From positions 4,566,876 through 4,613,650 of the forward strand of contig NC_090621.1 in NCBI RefSeq assembly GCF_004359215.1: DNA of 46,775 nt, given 5' to 3'. Both the position numbers and the translations under genes were made by a program. The stretch is from Bremia lactucae. Lineage: Eukaryota > Oomycota > Peronosporomycetes > Peronosporales > Peronosporaceae. Shown here one piece after another: positions 9,669 to 21,364 of this stretch. Positions within the stretch are counted from its first letter, which is position 1. Every line of letters begins with the position of its first letter. Below the pieces are notes generated by a model. It had not been told where the DNA came from. It did no database searches and saw nothing but the letters and a program-made list of their open reading frames with translations.

Positions 9669-9855
9669 CCTAAATCCATTTTCCGCCTATATATATGATT
9701 CTTAGACGACTCATCCAGAACTACTTTTTTAGGATAATCGTACCCCAGGCAGCATTCCAGCTGTATACCCACGCGAAGGCACGCTCCTTTCATTCCTAAC
9801 AGACCTGCCGAGCGAACGTTAAGGACTTTATAATGCGGCATGACACAACGGAAAA

Positions 9856-9937
9856 CGACAGCCGTGAGATTCGAGCCCACGTGGGTGGCCCCATTAGCCA
9901 AGCAGGCAAACGTCTTTACCACTCGGCCAAGCTGTCA
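9856..9937 (-). tRNA. tRNA-Ser(GCT)
   Basis: The minus strand folds as an 82-nt class II tRNA. The acceptor GACAGCT pairs with GGCTGTC. The D arm is TTGGCCGAGTGGTAAAG. The anticodon loop CTGCTTG gives GCT, which reads AGC/AGT (Ser). A long variable arm follows, as serine tRNAs have, and a T loop near GCTCGAATC. One mismatch lies in the anticodon stem. No intron is present. It is the best-preserved tRNA in the window. Confidence 0.7.
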
Positions 9938-9949
9938 CTTTGAAGGACG

Positions 9950-10266
9950 GGTGGAGTGTCTTGGCGTAGAAAGTGTCAGACAGCCCATCCTCGCCAGGAT
10001 TTAGTAGAGTATGTGGCTGGTGCACAAACGGTGCACGCTGCTGCACGACCATACCATCGCCAAATTCCGAAGACAACTCAGCGGATCCGGATCCTCGAAT
10101 CTACTGTCTACTAGTTCCTGTGAATCCGGATCCGCTGAGTTGTCTTCGGAATTTGGCGATGGTATGGTCGTGCAGCAGCGTGCACCGTTTGTGCACCAGC
10201 CACATACTCTACTGGATCCTGGCGAGGATGGGCTGTCTGACACTTTCTACGCCAAGACACTCCACT
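9950..10266. repeat. Large inverted repeat (143-bp arms, 31-bp spacer)
   Basis: 9950-10092 and 10124-10266 are reverse complements with about two mismatches (TT against CC near 10002). The spacer is 10093-10123. Such arms would form a long hairpin in single-stranded DNA or RNA. It may be a foldback element or an inverted duplication of the N-terminal part of the transposase-like remnant that follows. Confidence 0.85.
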
Positions 10267-10279
10267 CACCCATGCTAGG

Positions 10280-10560
10280 GCTGCGCGTTTCTCTGCTGCT
10301 GATGACACACGGTCGACTGCACACGAATCCTCGCGTACGTCGACGCTTCGTGCCTTGCTCCAGCGCTCAACGGTGATCCGTCGTGACACCGTTGGAGCAT
10401 CCGCCTCGCCACGTGTCGAGATGCCTCGGCCCAAGGCTGTGAACATTTAAGCCATCGAGGCCCTTTATGCATCCGGTGGCGACTGGAGTCAGCTTGCCGC
10501 CTCCATTGGCCGCGCTCGCTCGAATGTTTTGCCTCGGGGGCGCTTTGTCATGGTCATTGA
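10280..10560 (+). pseudogene. Possible transposase N-terminus with helix-turn-helix
   Basis: In one plus frame the text RVEMPRPKAVNI, a stop, then AIEALYASGGDWSQLAASIG and RARSNV looks like the N-terminal DNA-binding helix-turn-helix of a Tc1/mariner- or pogo-like transposase. A TAA interrupts it. No DDE core follows because LINE ORF1 begins at about 10570. The right arm of the inverted repeat runs directly into it, so the two may belong to one DNA transposon. Assignment to a family is tentative. Confidence 0.35.
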
Positions 10561-10569
10561 GACTGGCCA

Positions 10570-11826
10570 GGCATTTCAGCGTTCCCGCCGAGCAAAATCC
10601 TTGCATCGTTGCTGAAGGACCATGGCAACCCCATCGTTAGCCAGCAAATTGAACTACATAAACTCGTTCAGCTAACTAAGACGCCTGGCGGAAACCTCCG
10701 GGTCAAGGTGAAGACTCGAGACGCATGCCAAAGTCTAGCCGACCAAGCAGTTAAGATCCTTGGCGGCAAATATCATTTCGGCGACTTTGACATTCTCGCC
10801 GAACGCTTCTTCCTCGATGTGTCGAGCGTCGATAGTGACTTTGACGCAGACCTCATACTGCAACCTTCTTTGAACTTGGAGCACAGCCGCTTTATGGCAC
10901 TTTTCGTGATGTGAATTTGGATGCGGTCTTTATTACCGCCACCTGGCATATGAACTTCCGGTCAAGCCATTGCCTACCCAAACTTGTTGTGAGTGGAACC
11001 GCCTGCCATCAACTTGTGTTCGATGGCAGGGTCTACCCGGTTCTCGCAAAAAAATTCGCCATTCCCGGCTCATACACTGGCGTACGGGCACCGTTCTATC
11101 CATGCACTCGACCTCAAGGCAACTGCTGCCCCACGGTCTTCGACTCCTTCTACCATGCCGAGTGCCAGTGCACCTCACCCTTCATTTGCTGTTGTGGTAC
11201 GCACTGGCTGGTTAGAGACTTCGTAACAGAGATCTATTCGTGCTGGTGCATCCACGATATCTGGGTAGTCCCTGCTGCAGCCTCCTGGGAATACAACGCC
11301 CAGTGAATTATTTCTAGACACTGCGAAATTACAGGTAGTGTCGCCTCCAAGCAGTTTGAATAACTCTCAGCTCCTTATGCCCCCACCACAAACCGTCCCG
11401 GCTACTGAATCTGCATTGGCTCGTGTGACCGAAGGCAAGCGCAAGGGCAAACGTTCTCGCGCGGATGATGATTTTGCCAACATGTTGATGAAGTCTCGTC
11501 TAAAGCCTTTCGCTGGTCTCACAACAAGCAACAATTTTGACATTCTAGGCAGTGTGGGAGTCGAGTTTGATTGCTGCCCAGCGAAGGTCGATGAAGTGGA
11601 AATCCCACGGCACCAGACCGTACCGCAAAAGGTTCACTCTCCTCGCGACCTGACTGCAATAAAGGAAGTTAGCCACTTTCTTACCAAAAACCACACCGAG
11701 GTGGTGAAATCCAAGGTGCCTACTCCAATCAAGGAGATCATCAGCGAGATAATAGCGGCAGAGAAGACGGCTAATCTTCAGCTCCTTACTTTCCCGGCTG
11801 TTTTGCTGCAGCGGACGCCATGGTGA
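10570..11826 (+). pseudogene. LINE ORF1 (RNA-binding-like protein), broken
   Basis: Plus-strand coding text begins near 10570. It includes LHKLVQLTKTPGGNLRVKVK and FLDVSSVDSDFDADLIL, then about 120 codons interrupted by frame changes (10914-11300). A Lys/Arg-rich segment (EGKRKGKRSRADDDF) precedes an ORF at 11338-11826 ending LLQRTPW. This matches the organisation of ORF1 proteins of oomycete LINEs, which bind element RNA. Fragments of the same frame may continue to about 12430. ORF2 follows on the same strand. Confidence 0.55.
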
Positions 11827-12494
11827 GCGGCATACAGAAGTCGCTTCATACGTCTAATAATCCTGATTCGCTGACTTACACGAGCTCCGTCAGGGCTCCT
11901 TTGTCGTTCAAAACTGCACTTCTGCGAGAGATGCGTGAGATCAGCCCCAACGTCACTAATGGCACAGCTCCACATAATAAATCGTGGCTGCTTCTACCGA
12001 CTCCACCACGTTTGCTCGTAGATGAGTAAATTTCTTCGGCAGCAACGGTGCCCAAGACACGCGATGGTGTGCTTCAGTGCACTAAAGAGACGGTATGCGA
12101 ACCCCGCTCTAGCTACTATCGTACGCACAACCAGAGCACCATCGCTTTTTGCGCGGATGTTGATGTGCACAGCGCCTCCGATGTTTAAGAAGGACTACTG
12201 GCTCCAACGATTAACAGGTTGATCGGTTCCCTGGATACCGGCACACAACCTCCGTCTTCTCCACCCCAACATGCTTCTGGTCCTTCTTCGCTCACCCATC
12301 GGCATACAATGCATCACGATCTAGAAGCAAGTCAATGGCAAGGAGAAATGCTCGATGGCCTCGAAAATCTTCGTGACTGCGGCTGCGGACGCTTCTTCCC
12401 TGAGAACGAGGAGGTGCTTCAGCTTTAAAAATCGGAGGACCGGCCGGTCCTTGTGGCAGGCCGCTTTCAACACGCCGCTAAGGTGGTTGCACGA

Positions 12495-15248
12495 ATGGAT
12501 TTGACTGCGGTCGTGTGGCAGAATTTCACTTTGCTTACCGTCAATACGAACGGTATCAAGAAGAGCGAACACCTGCTCTCCCAATTAAGCTTTTCCTGCA
12601 TCCAGGAGACCAAGCTCCCTGATAATCACCACCTGTCCATCTTCCAGTTTAACCTTCACACTTGATTCACGCATAAAATACTCGTTAGCGATCCAGGCGC
12701 AGTCAGCACATCGCGGACGATGCACCGGTCTGAAGGCGTCCTTACTCTTTTCTGACCCGATTTTCCAGGTTTTGACACGGCAGCAGAACTTCGTGAATTG
12801 ACTGCCCCGGATCGCTATCTCGTCGTCCGAGTAGTGGTCAATAGTACCCCAGTGTACGTCAACAACGTATACTCACCGGCGGAAGCTCACGACAAAGCTG
12901 TATTTTTTAATCGTCTCCCTGTCAATAGCTTTGAAGATCATACGACGCACATTATCCTCGGTGACTTGAACACTTAATCCTAGCCTTAACTCGGCACAGC
13001 CACGATTGGTCACTCGTCCAGGCCGCAGCGCGTGTATGGACTGGCTGGGTCAGTTAAGAGTCGTCGACGCCTGGCACATTCATCACTCAAGAAGGCGCCT
13101 GTACACTTGTCCACAGCCACGACTGAACCGGCTGGACTACGCTCTATTATCGACGGATTTTTGCAACGCGTTATACGGGGATTCGACCTACTTTGATCCA
13201 AAGGGCGCTGGTGACCATTTGGCACACAGTAACATTGAAGTCCTTAGCTCAGCCCCAAGGATATGGGTACTGGCGATTTCCTGAATATCTTATACAGTAT
13301 CTCGACGTGTTCGATGTCATCCGCGGTGCTGTACAGCAGGCGCTTAAAAATCCTCGCATTGCATCCAATCCGGAATAAGCATGGGAACAATGTAAGAAAC
13401 CCATTCGGCTTCAGCGGCATCATGCGGCGGCAACAGGAAGGTGCGCTGGTGGATGCGCGTGCGACGCCCGACCAAGCAGCCTTATTTAATTGCTCCTAGA
13501 GCGATGGTATCTCCCAATCGGTGTTTCATGCTGCACTTGAGACATACCGGGACTGTGCGCACCGATCTAGTTGCTATAAGAAAGACTCGGCTTCCGACTT
13601 TCACATTCAGAATTCCGAAACTTCTTCTCATTTTTTCTTTCGTCTGCTTGATCCGCATCGAAGAAGTTCGGACTCCTGATAGCTCCATCTATGAGCAACC
13701 CGGCGGACATCTCAGCCAGGTTTCGGGCACACTAGGGCTCAATCATGGGTGATGCGGCTAGTCTTGCCGGATCATTACCACCCACCGGCCACTCCAGCCG
13801 AGAGGTGCTGCTGGCAACGATTGATAAACGTCTCTCCGGTGCTGACCAAGCTATTCTTAATGCTCCCATTGCTGGTGCTGACTTCGCTGAAGCACTAAAG
13901 CACATGCTAAGTTTGCCTAGGCATGGATGGCCTCACTGCTGTTTCTTACCAAATTGCACTCGATATATTTGGTGAATGCCTATGCATTGTGTTCAACCAC
14001 CAGCTGACACGTGATGAGCTCCTCCCTTCTCAACGCAAGTCAGCTCTGTGCATGTTACTCAAAAAGGGTTCGCGTAATGGCCCCAACAGCTTCAGACAAA
14101 TCTCGCTGATTGGTGTAGATGTCAATGCGTTGTCCAAGGTGCTGACGTACCGTCTTCAGCTTTTCTTCCACATCTTATTCATGATGACCAGAAGGTTTTG
14201 TCAAGCGTTGGTCTCTTCATCACCACGTGAGGTTTCTCGCTGGTATACAAGATCTGGTGACCGAACTCGATGAGGCCGCCTACGCCATGTTTCTCGGCTT
14301 TGATAAAGAGTTTGACCGGGTCGAGTGGAGCTAAATGTTTCAAGTGCTTGATCGCACGGGTTGCGGAGGCGACTTTACTTACTGAATAAGACCTCCTATT
14401 CAATGGCCACTTCAATCTCCTTTCTTTCCCACCCGAGGATTCAAACAAGGCGCGCTCGCTATCAGCACTGCTATTTGTCATGGTCATGGAACCCCTTGGT
14501 TACCTGCTCCGGCAGCATGAGGAGCTTGGTGTATGTCTTTCCAACGACCACACTGCCACCAGTGTCTTCTTTGCGGATGATCCCACGTTGCTATCCAGCT
14601 CGCTCTCAGGTGTTCAGGCGCAGCTTGATCTAGTTTAATTTTACTGTGAAGGCTCCGGAGCCAAGCTTAATCTTGCCAAGAGCGTCTTATGCCCTTTAAC
14701 AGACGTAGCACCTCTCCATGTTTTCCTGGATTCAAGGTGCTACAACGGGGTGAGACAGATAAGTTCTTGGACATCCTGTTCGGTCTCCAATCTATGCGGA
14801 CTTGCAGTTTGTCCTTGCCTTTCGGCTTTTGCCGGTGCGCTCGCGTTTCACATTTCTTCGTGACGCGCATCCCAACATCATCTTTGCGTCCGGGGTGGAT
14901 GCCATGCAGTTAAATCAGAGAGGCACTTATTTTTTGAGTGTGCCCTTCCAGCTGACTTGTGGTCAATCCAATTTCGCGACTGGTCGATTTTTTCGCTGCC
15001 ATCCCATCGTGGCTAGATATTGCCCTTCGGCGACCGCCAGGTCTTACGCAGGCTTGGCAGGAGCATGAAGTTGTGATCCGCGACTTATGACAGGTCTCGC
15101 GTTGTGACACCCTTCATCTGATGTGGACTGTGCGCAATGACGCCCTGTTTTGCCAGCGGGCGCCCATACCTCTTGAGCCAGCTCTGCGTTTCGTCTACAG
15201 TACGTCTAGCGCACACTTCCGAGCTTCTCTACGTCGGCTGTACGGATA
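12495..15248 (+). pseudogene. LINE ORF2: endonuclease, reverse transcriptase, zf-RVT (broken)
   Basis: The domains occur in normal order but in several frames. The APE-type endonuclease appears as TVNTNGIKKSEHLLSQLSF and CIQETKL (12540-12620), then YVNNVYSPAEAHDKA and ILGDLNT (12850-12975), and NRLDYALLSTDF with a terminal DHLA (13125-13225). RT appears as LPSQRKSALCMLLKKGSRNG (14025-14085), with the catalytic FADD at about 14572. A zf-RVT-like tail runs from FRLLPVRSRFTFLRDAHPN (about 14820) to ALRFVYSTSSAHFRASLRR, ending at a TAG at 15248. The enzyme would nick target DNA and prime reverse transcription there. Many stops and frameshifts mean it is dead. Confidence 0.8.
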
Positions 15249-15940
15249 GACGCAACGATAATTGCTTCGGTCTGTGACGAGCCAGCTTAAGCGCTCACGA
15301 TCTTTGGGTGCCTTTATGCGTGCCAACTCGGCATCGTTCTCAGTGCACTTCCTTTAAAGTTACCCGGGATAATTTTTGACTTGAAGCCAGCTCTCGAGTT
15401 GGTGGATTCAATTGATCTAGCTTCTTTACGGCATGCATCACCCCACACTTCCGGTGAGATGTTGTAATCATATTTTCAATTTATCACGAAATTAAGGTGC
15501 GGCGGGTCGGAATTAAGTTTTACAGGTCCTCTTTTTCTGCGTATGATGCCTTTGGCGTATTATCAAACATGACGGATCCATGTGCGCCATTAATTAGCAG
15601 CTATCACTTTCCAGTTTGATATATGAAAAGAAGTCCAGTCCTGGTATCAATGCCACTTTGGTGGTTCAGTAGTTAACCACTCATTTCTTAAACGGAAGAT
15701 CACGCGGTGCGGTACCCGAGGCCGACAGAAGTGCCAAAAATGACTTAATCAGTGTCGGTCAAGACTAGAGGGTCGTCGCCAGGGCCCGTAAGGGTGATGG
15801 GCAGCCCGAGCCCGACTCTTGATCTTGGCGTCGCGGCTGTGAATCTTCGACACGGGACCGCTTGTGAGAGCAGCGCGACCGCTGGTTCGGACGAAGCTGC
15901 GGCTAGCACTCCATCTGTGCAGCCCTCCCTTCCAGCTGTG
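15249..15940 (+). other. LINE 3' flank, no supported gene
   Basis: The LINE reading ends at 15248. The next 700 bp show only short overlapping ORFs. A stretch at 15650-15725 looks like a badly eroded tRNA, but its stems do not pair. Confidence 0.4.
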
Positions 15941-15943
15941 TGA

Positions 15944-16843
15944 TTGCAGGTGTCTCAAGTAACGCCCGCAATGCCAGCGGACGAGAATGCGTCTACTCAG
16001 CGCTATCACTTTCGGACGAGAATCGCTGCACCACTTGTCCCAGCTCAGCGTCCCAAGCGAGCGCGTCGATCCCCAGCCAACGTCACAGTCTTCGAGTTTG
16101 AGGCAACCGATGACCGCTGGGGATCCGCCGACTCGTATGAGTACCATGTTCGCTGGTCGGACACTGCTGAGAGACGTCGTGGGTAGCCCGCCAGCAGCTC
16201 ATTGATCATGGCAACAAGCCTCTCTCGATATCGTGGATCGGTTCCTGACATGACATCCAGATCGCAAGACGACGTACCAAGCAATTGTCGCCTAGAATTG
16301 TCACTCCCTTCTGGCCATGGCATCCAATGAGGATAACTCTTGCGTTGCGCATGCTATCCAAATGGCATATGAGTTGCGTATCCTCGTTGAAGCCAGTTAA
16401 CAGCTCCCAGACATCTGGCGGGCGGGAGTATATTTACCAGGCCAATTTCTCCGGCATTGATGTGTCCAGCGGCTTCAAGCATGTTAAACAGATCGTTCGA
16501 TACTACTGCTATTGCCTCCCCAAGTCTGGGTGGGGCATTCATCTGCCTCAGCTTCGCTGAAATCTTTTCGACGGAGATGGGGTGGGCTATCTGGCCATAG
16601 CGCGACGGGTACTTCCTCTGCCTAACGTCGTCCTTGGACCAGATGTTTCCATTGTTGGCATACAAGAAGAATATGCTTGGCCACTGTTTTGCTATGCAAA
16701 TTACTCAGCTCGGTGCAGTCATTATTCGTGAGAATGGAACTAACACAGGATTGGGCGAATACCGTTGGTTTCGTACCATTAATTTCATCCGTCCTATAAA
16801 GGTCTTCCTTACCGTTTAGGTTTTTTACCTCAGCTTTAGCCAT
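15944..16843 (+). pseudogene. Decayed protein remnant with a chromodomain-like segment
   Basis: A plus frame from 15944 carries a basic stretch (RPKRARRSPAN) and then FEFEATDDRWGSADSYEYHV and RWSD. A frame change then gives SWVARQQLIDHGNKPLLDIV. The aromatic-x-VRW core followed by a Trp resembles a chromodomain. Later text in another frame (GDGVGYLAIARRVLPLPN, VVLGPDVSIVGIQEEYAWPL, about 16575-16680) also looks protein-derived, but I do not recognise it. It is probably a transposon or host pseudogene; certainty is low. Confidence 0.3.
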
Positions 16844-16939
16844 ATAGCTCCATTACGACTCATTTTGGCATATGCAAAGATAACCCTCCAATCAAAAGCT
16901 GACCAGTTTTGCAGCATTGATGCTTGAAAGTCAAGAAGC

Positions 16940-17011
16940 AGCCTCCAGGTGGAATTGAATCACCGACCTTTCGCTTACGAAGCGAGAGCTCTACCACTGA
17001 CCTATAGGGGC
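16940..17011 (-). tRNA. tRNA-Thr(CGT)-like gene, cassette copy 2
   Basis: Same cloverleaf as at 8816-8887, with better acceptor pairing (GCCCCTA against TGGAGGC, one clear mismatch). The anticodon loop TTCGTAA is intact. The T loop is TTCAATT, one change from the B-box consensus. This is the best-preserved acceptor of the three copies, though still imperfect. Confidence 0.6.
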
Positions 17012-17022
17012 AGGGGTCACAC

Positions 17023-17087
17023 GTTGGCGCAGTGGTTAAGCACCGACATGTCGACTCAAAGTTCACGGGTTTAGCCCCGCGCCAACC
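17023..17087 (+). tRNA. tRNA-like sequence with perfect acceptor stem
   Basis: GTTGGCG at the 5' end pairs exactly with CGCCAAC at the 3' end. A D-arm-like AGTGGTTAAGC lies inside. The body is about 65 nt, too short for a standard tRNA, and has no readable anticodon arm. It could be a deleted tRNA or a tRNA-derived piece. Confidence 0.35.
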
Positions 17088-17289
17088 AAAAACAGCAAAT
17101 GCAGCAGACTTTCCGATACCGCTGGAACCCCGGGTATCATCGATAAGCAAAGATAAGCCCTATGGCTAGAATTAAATCAGAGATAAAAAAAACTGAGCGA
17201 AAAGTAAGATTAAAAAGAATGGGTTGTAGAAAACACATTGGAATGTTTATGTTAATAAACTCCAATGTTAAAATCATCACTGCTGACCG

Positions 17290-17480
17290 TGACTCAGAAA
17301 AAAGAAGTGGAACGGCACGTACTCCGTCGAGTGATACTCATTATACTAACGATTCGTTGAATGCTGAAAGCATTGTTGTTGGCCTAAGGCCGAGTCATCA
17401 AGGGTGTAATATCCCTGATATACGTTGAGTGGCACGTTTAAGTCCACCGAGTGTGGCCGGCCGAGGTGGCACAATTTTTG
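17290..17480 (+). mobile_element. Gypsy fragment inserted in the tRNA cassette
   Basis: This block is similar to the reverse complement of 29390-29580, part of the protease-RT spacer of the minus-strand Gypsy. Both encode NDSLNAESIV in the corresponding frame. It is absent from cassette copy 1, so it was added to copy 2. It has no LTR, so it is not a simple retrotransposon insertion. Confidence 0.6.
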
Positions 17481-17745
17481 TCAAAGCCGAGTAGGCATAG
17501 GTTGTGTTAACGATAAATATACGACCGTCTTTCAACTGAGCTATAGGGGTATATAAAAAAAGTTTGCCAAATTACAAACAGAACATAGATACACGGTCTA
17601 GGGACAGCCACAACACAGGGGAAATACTCTCCACAAGAGATACCTCAGGTCGACGAATTCATCAGGAGCGATCGCAAACCCGATAATTTATAACTATTAC
17701 ATTCTTTCAAGTCAGGGCGGGGGGGGGGGAATAGCTCCGTTAAAA

Positions 17746-18330
17746 GTTGTCTATATTAATTTTATAGACGTGGACTAGTCAATCTACCTGGCTTTGTCTG
17801 ATATGGTTCTGAAAATATCCGATTGTGCAAGCGTTTTTTGGGCTTTCTTTTTACTTTTGCTTTTTAAAAGCAAAAGAACATCGACAGGATGGCGTCAACG
17901 CGAGCAACCCTTCGGACGGACACGGCCTCTGCTGGGACCCGTACGCGCCTCAGGCACGATGACAGTGCATCTGCGATCCCATGTTCCTCTTCAAATAGGT
18001 TGGGGACGAAGGTAGTGCTCGCACTCCCCGCGCCAGTCGCCACGTGTACGTGTCGTAGCATTTTCCCGTTATTTCGAAATTATCAAAATTTCATTTATTT
18101 TTCGCAGCCCATCAGCCTGCATCATTGCCATGGAATCGGTCCAGCTCAAAACGACGTTGCTGAGCCCAGACATTTAGGATCAAAGAATGCGCCAAATATT
18201 GGTGGCTGTGGGTCCCGAGGCTGGGAGCAGCTGCGCCGTTGTTGGGATGGCCGACAAAATATGTAAGTTGGTTTGGGCGAGATACCGCCCATGTTCATCC
18301 AAACGAACAACAGGTTCTTCAACCCGGTGT
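17746..18330 (+). other. Region with one possible small spliced ORF
   Basis: An ATG at 17889 opens 125 codons on the plus strand (first residues MASTRATLRTDTASAGTRTR). A GT-to-CAG stretch with a T-rich 3' end at about 18050-18108 could be a short intron. No domain is recognised and composition is biased, so this is a weak candidate. Confidence 0.2.
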
Positions 18331-18639
18331 GCGAACACTGGTAATTTTTACGATGATGGTCCATAAAGCTCGACAATGTGGTTGCACACGGAGTCCCTGC
18401 AGTGCATTTTGTAGCACTTTTAGCTGGTCTATTTTGTACAAGCGTCGCTGTAAGAATCGGATATGCGCCGCAAACATTATTAGCACCACATGCAGTGCTG
18501 CAAGCGTCGGAGTCGGCTGGCGCCCATCGGAAAGGCATCGGATTTAGTCGGACCAGATGAAGTGAAAAAAAAAAAGCGTCACCGCCTGGAGAACGTGCCA
18601 CAGGTTAGCAACGACGTCTTCCGCACTTTTCCATTCCTG

Positions 18640-21240
18640 ACGGATACTCATAGTCCTTGGAGAGCGATGTCCAGCCAGACGGGCCGAAGAGTATAAAATT
18701 GAGCCATCATATCGAAAGCCAGCAGCCACAACCCTCTCGCAAGCGTACAGCCAAAAATCAAGTGCTGCTCAGTCTCAAACGCTTCGCATCTAGCACGAAC
18801 GCAATTGCAAATGCGTGGGTAAGACTCTTTTAGAAACTAAAACCGCGAGCGTACTGGAAGAAGTCGGAACGCGAGGCGAAATAGCAGGTTTTCAAATACG
18901 GGAAGCAGGATCGTTCGCAGATAGTTGATGTACTTCAAGTACTTTTTGATCTGCTCTCGACCAGCCGTCTGCGAGTGTATCGTCATCCGATGAGGTTTTG
19001 TCGGCGGCTGTAATGTTCATGCGACACGAACAAGTGCAGATCGCGGGATCAGTGGATCAAGCACACCTTTTCGTTGCGTCTAGAGCTCAAGTAGGGGATG
19101 CATGGTCGCAGAAGAGTCTGAGGTTGAAGGATGAGCCATGTTGCTTCAAGGCGCTGAACGATTTGTGTAGCCTCTAAATAGAATACTTTAAGGCACTTCA
19201 TCTGGAGGCCAAGTGACGCCGACAAAAGCGTGAAGCGAGATATGTGTGCACGAAGTCGTCCTGTGATGGCCAAGCATCCCCAACGCTTGGTGAGTCCACA
19301 AGCGATCGCACACCAAATACCCAAGAAATATGAAGCCGAAGGCTTCGTTGCGGCTCGACCACCATTCCAAGACACCGTCGATGTGCTCTGATGGTGGTGG
19401 CTCTTGGAGTTTGTTCGAAGTGAAATGTCGTATCTGAGTGAAACAAGATCGGCTGACAAAGACCATACCAGGTGCGTTCCTCGAGTGGAGGTTTTGCCAC
19501 GTTACTTCCCAACGGATTCTGTACCACGTTGTCCATGGTGCTTTCCACCATAATAAAATTAGGCTCCACTTTGTTAATTTACCGTGACGTATCGGAGAGA
19601 TTGTGAGGAAGTCTAAAGCTTCGCGTCGACCTGGGCGAGGAAGGAATAAGTGCAGCAGCTCGGCACCTGCTGACGTCGAATTCTGAATTCCCTTCAAGAT
19701 AGCAGCATTCGTAAGCTGCAGGAGAAGCTGCAGTTGCTGTCGCTAATGATTTGCTGTTAGACTGAGGATTACCAAATCACCGTCGCGGCGGTGTTAATAC
19801 CAAAAATTTCTTGGTATGAGCTGGACATGCGAGGCGTCACGATCATGTTTACGACATAGCACAAACCGATACAGCATCGACTGCTACCGCTTCACTACCG
19901 TTGCCGGAATTGCCACATGTCCTGTGTGATGCCTTAAACGAGAGAGGATTATCGTTTGAGCTACCAGGAGTCGACCATGAAGCGTCCGCGCTCTACGATA
20001 CCACATCTTGAAGCAGTCGTACAAGCGCTGCTTTAGAAGATGCACGAGGGCGCCATCTACCGACGATTGCCCAAACAGGATGTCAAGGTAATTTACCGTC
20101 TCCGTGCGGTTGAGTACTTGTACTCTAGAAGCAAAGGACAGTCTTGATTTCTGTTCAATGCCAGCAGCATCGATTTGGACATATTGAGTGTTGCACCAGA
20201 GCCTTTGCAGTACTCCTCCACAATCTCAAAATGGGCTTGCAAGTTTGGTATCGATCCACCCAGAAGAGTCGAGTCATCCGCGAAGAACGCGCTTGTAATA
20301 GTGTGATTTGCGTTCGGACATCATCGTGAGACCTCAGCAGGTTGCCAAACGGCTCAATGTTTAAGATGAAGAGAAGCGCAGATAGCCGATCGCCTTGATT
20401 TACCACTTATGTTGAATATAGTGCAGACTGAATGTTTTGGTTGATTAGCAGTGCCGTGAGTGACGGTGTACAGCAACTGAATCCACTGTGTATATCGCGA
20501 GCTCCATTTACTTTGAGCAATCTGAACATGTAGTGCCAATTGACCCGATGAAACGCCGTTTCAAAGTCCAGGAAAAGTGTATACACTTCTTCATCCCGAC
20601 TTGTAACGAGATCTTGCAGATCGGCGAGGAAGCAATGTGGTGGTGTATGGAACGGCCTTTGAGAAAGCCTTTTTGTTCTGAGTGGATAAAATTTGGTGTG
20701 ACACTTTGTAGCCTGTACGTCAAAGATTTTGACAGGACCTTCACATCGACTTGCATTAGAGCGATGGGTCGGTAGTTTCCAGGCTCAGCTCGTGACCCTT
20801 TCTTGTGTAAGAGCACCACTGCCAACTTCGTTTGAGATTAAAGCAGCTTGCCATATCTAAGTCGATCGGCAAAGACGATGTGTATGCAGCCGCCAAACAC
20901 TATTGGAGCCACCTGGTCGAAGCCAGCAGACTAACCGTCCATGCCGGGTGCTGACGACGATTTCATGTGCTTAATCGCACTTGCAAGGTATGATGGCGTC
21001 ATTGGTGCGTCCAGAATTGTACGTCGATATCGGTGACAAAGCATGTGACTGAGTTGCGATGCTTGCGCTGCTTACAATCGTCGGGTGGAGGAGATCGCCT
21101 ACGAGGGCTGTTATGATCCCTCATCTTAGACCCCCAGTATTCCATGAAACGGAGAGAAGTATTGTGAGGGTTTGTCGAGATAACCCACTCGGTGTCTAGC
21201 AACGAGGGACTAGACCCCCCGCTATCATTACAACGATCCT
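18640..21240 (-). pseudogene. LINE ORF2 on the minus strand, RT and tail without endonuclease
   Basis: RT begins near 20990 with SAIKHMKSSSAPGMDG, then VVLLHKKGSRAEPGNYRPI (about 20820), GFLKGRSIHHHI and FLDFETAFHRVNW (about 20560), which contains the first catalytic Asp. QGDRLSALLFILNIEPFGNL follows at about 20395, and FFADDSTLLGG in another frame at about 20300. A long tail with ORFs at 19697-19188 follows. Frames switch repeatedly. No APE endonuclease lies between ORF1 (ending about 21365) and RT, so about 1 kb expected from the plus-strand LINE has been lost. Confidence 0.7.
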
Positions 21241-21364
21241 ATTAACGTCCTCAAGTTGCAGTACCGAAGATGAAGAGGAATATAAATCATCAAGCTTTTG
21301 GAGAGTCTCCAAATCGTTAAGAAGGGGGCCATTGCACCTTTCTCCATTGCTGCAAGTAGAAATC

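Larger units (their letters stand above)
16885..17745. repeat. Pol III cassette repeat, copy 2 (interrupted)
   Basis: Sequence on both sides aligns with 8790-9372: tRNA-Thr-like, tRNA-like, tRNA half, then the conserved block ending in the tRNA-Arg start. Between about 17240 and 17475 copy 2 has extra sequence, most of which matches Gypsy DNA at 29390-29580. The tRNA-Arg homologue ends in a G run and is lost. Confidence 0.7.

Noticed and set aside
15650..15725. tRNA-like stretch with a CTT-like anticodon
   Set aside because: D, anticodon and T stems do not pair adequately; too eroded to call.
17889..18266. Possible two-exon gene on the plus strand
   Set aside because: Splice signals are only generic, exon 2 has a stop in each phase soon after, and no domain is visible; kept only as a low-confidence note.
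18146..18601. 151-codon minus-strand ORF
   Set aside because: Composition is irregular with no family motif; it may be LINE 3' sequence read out of frame.
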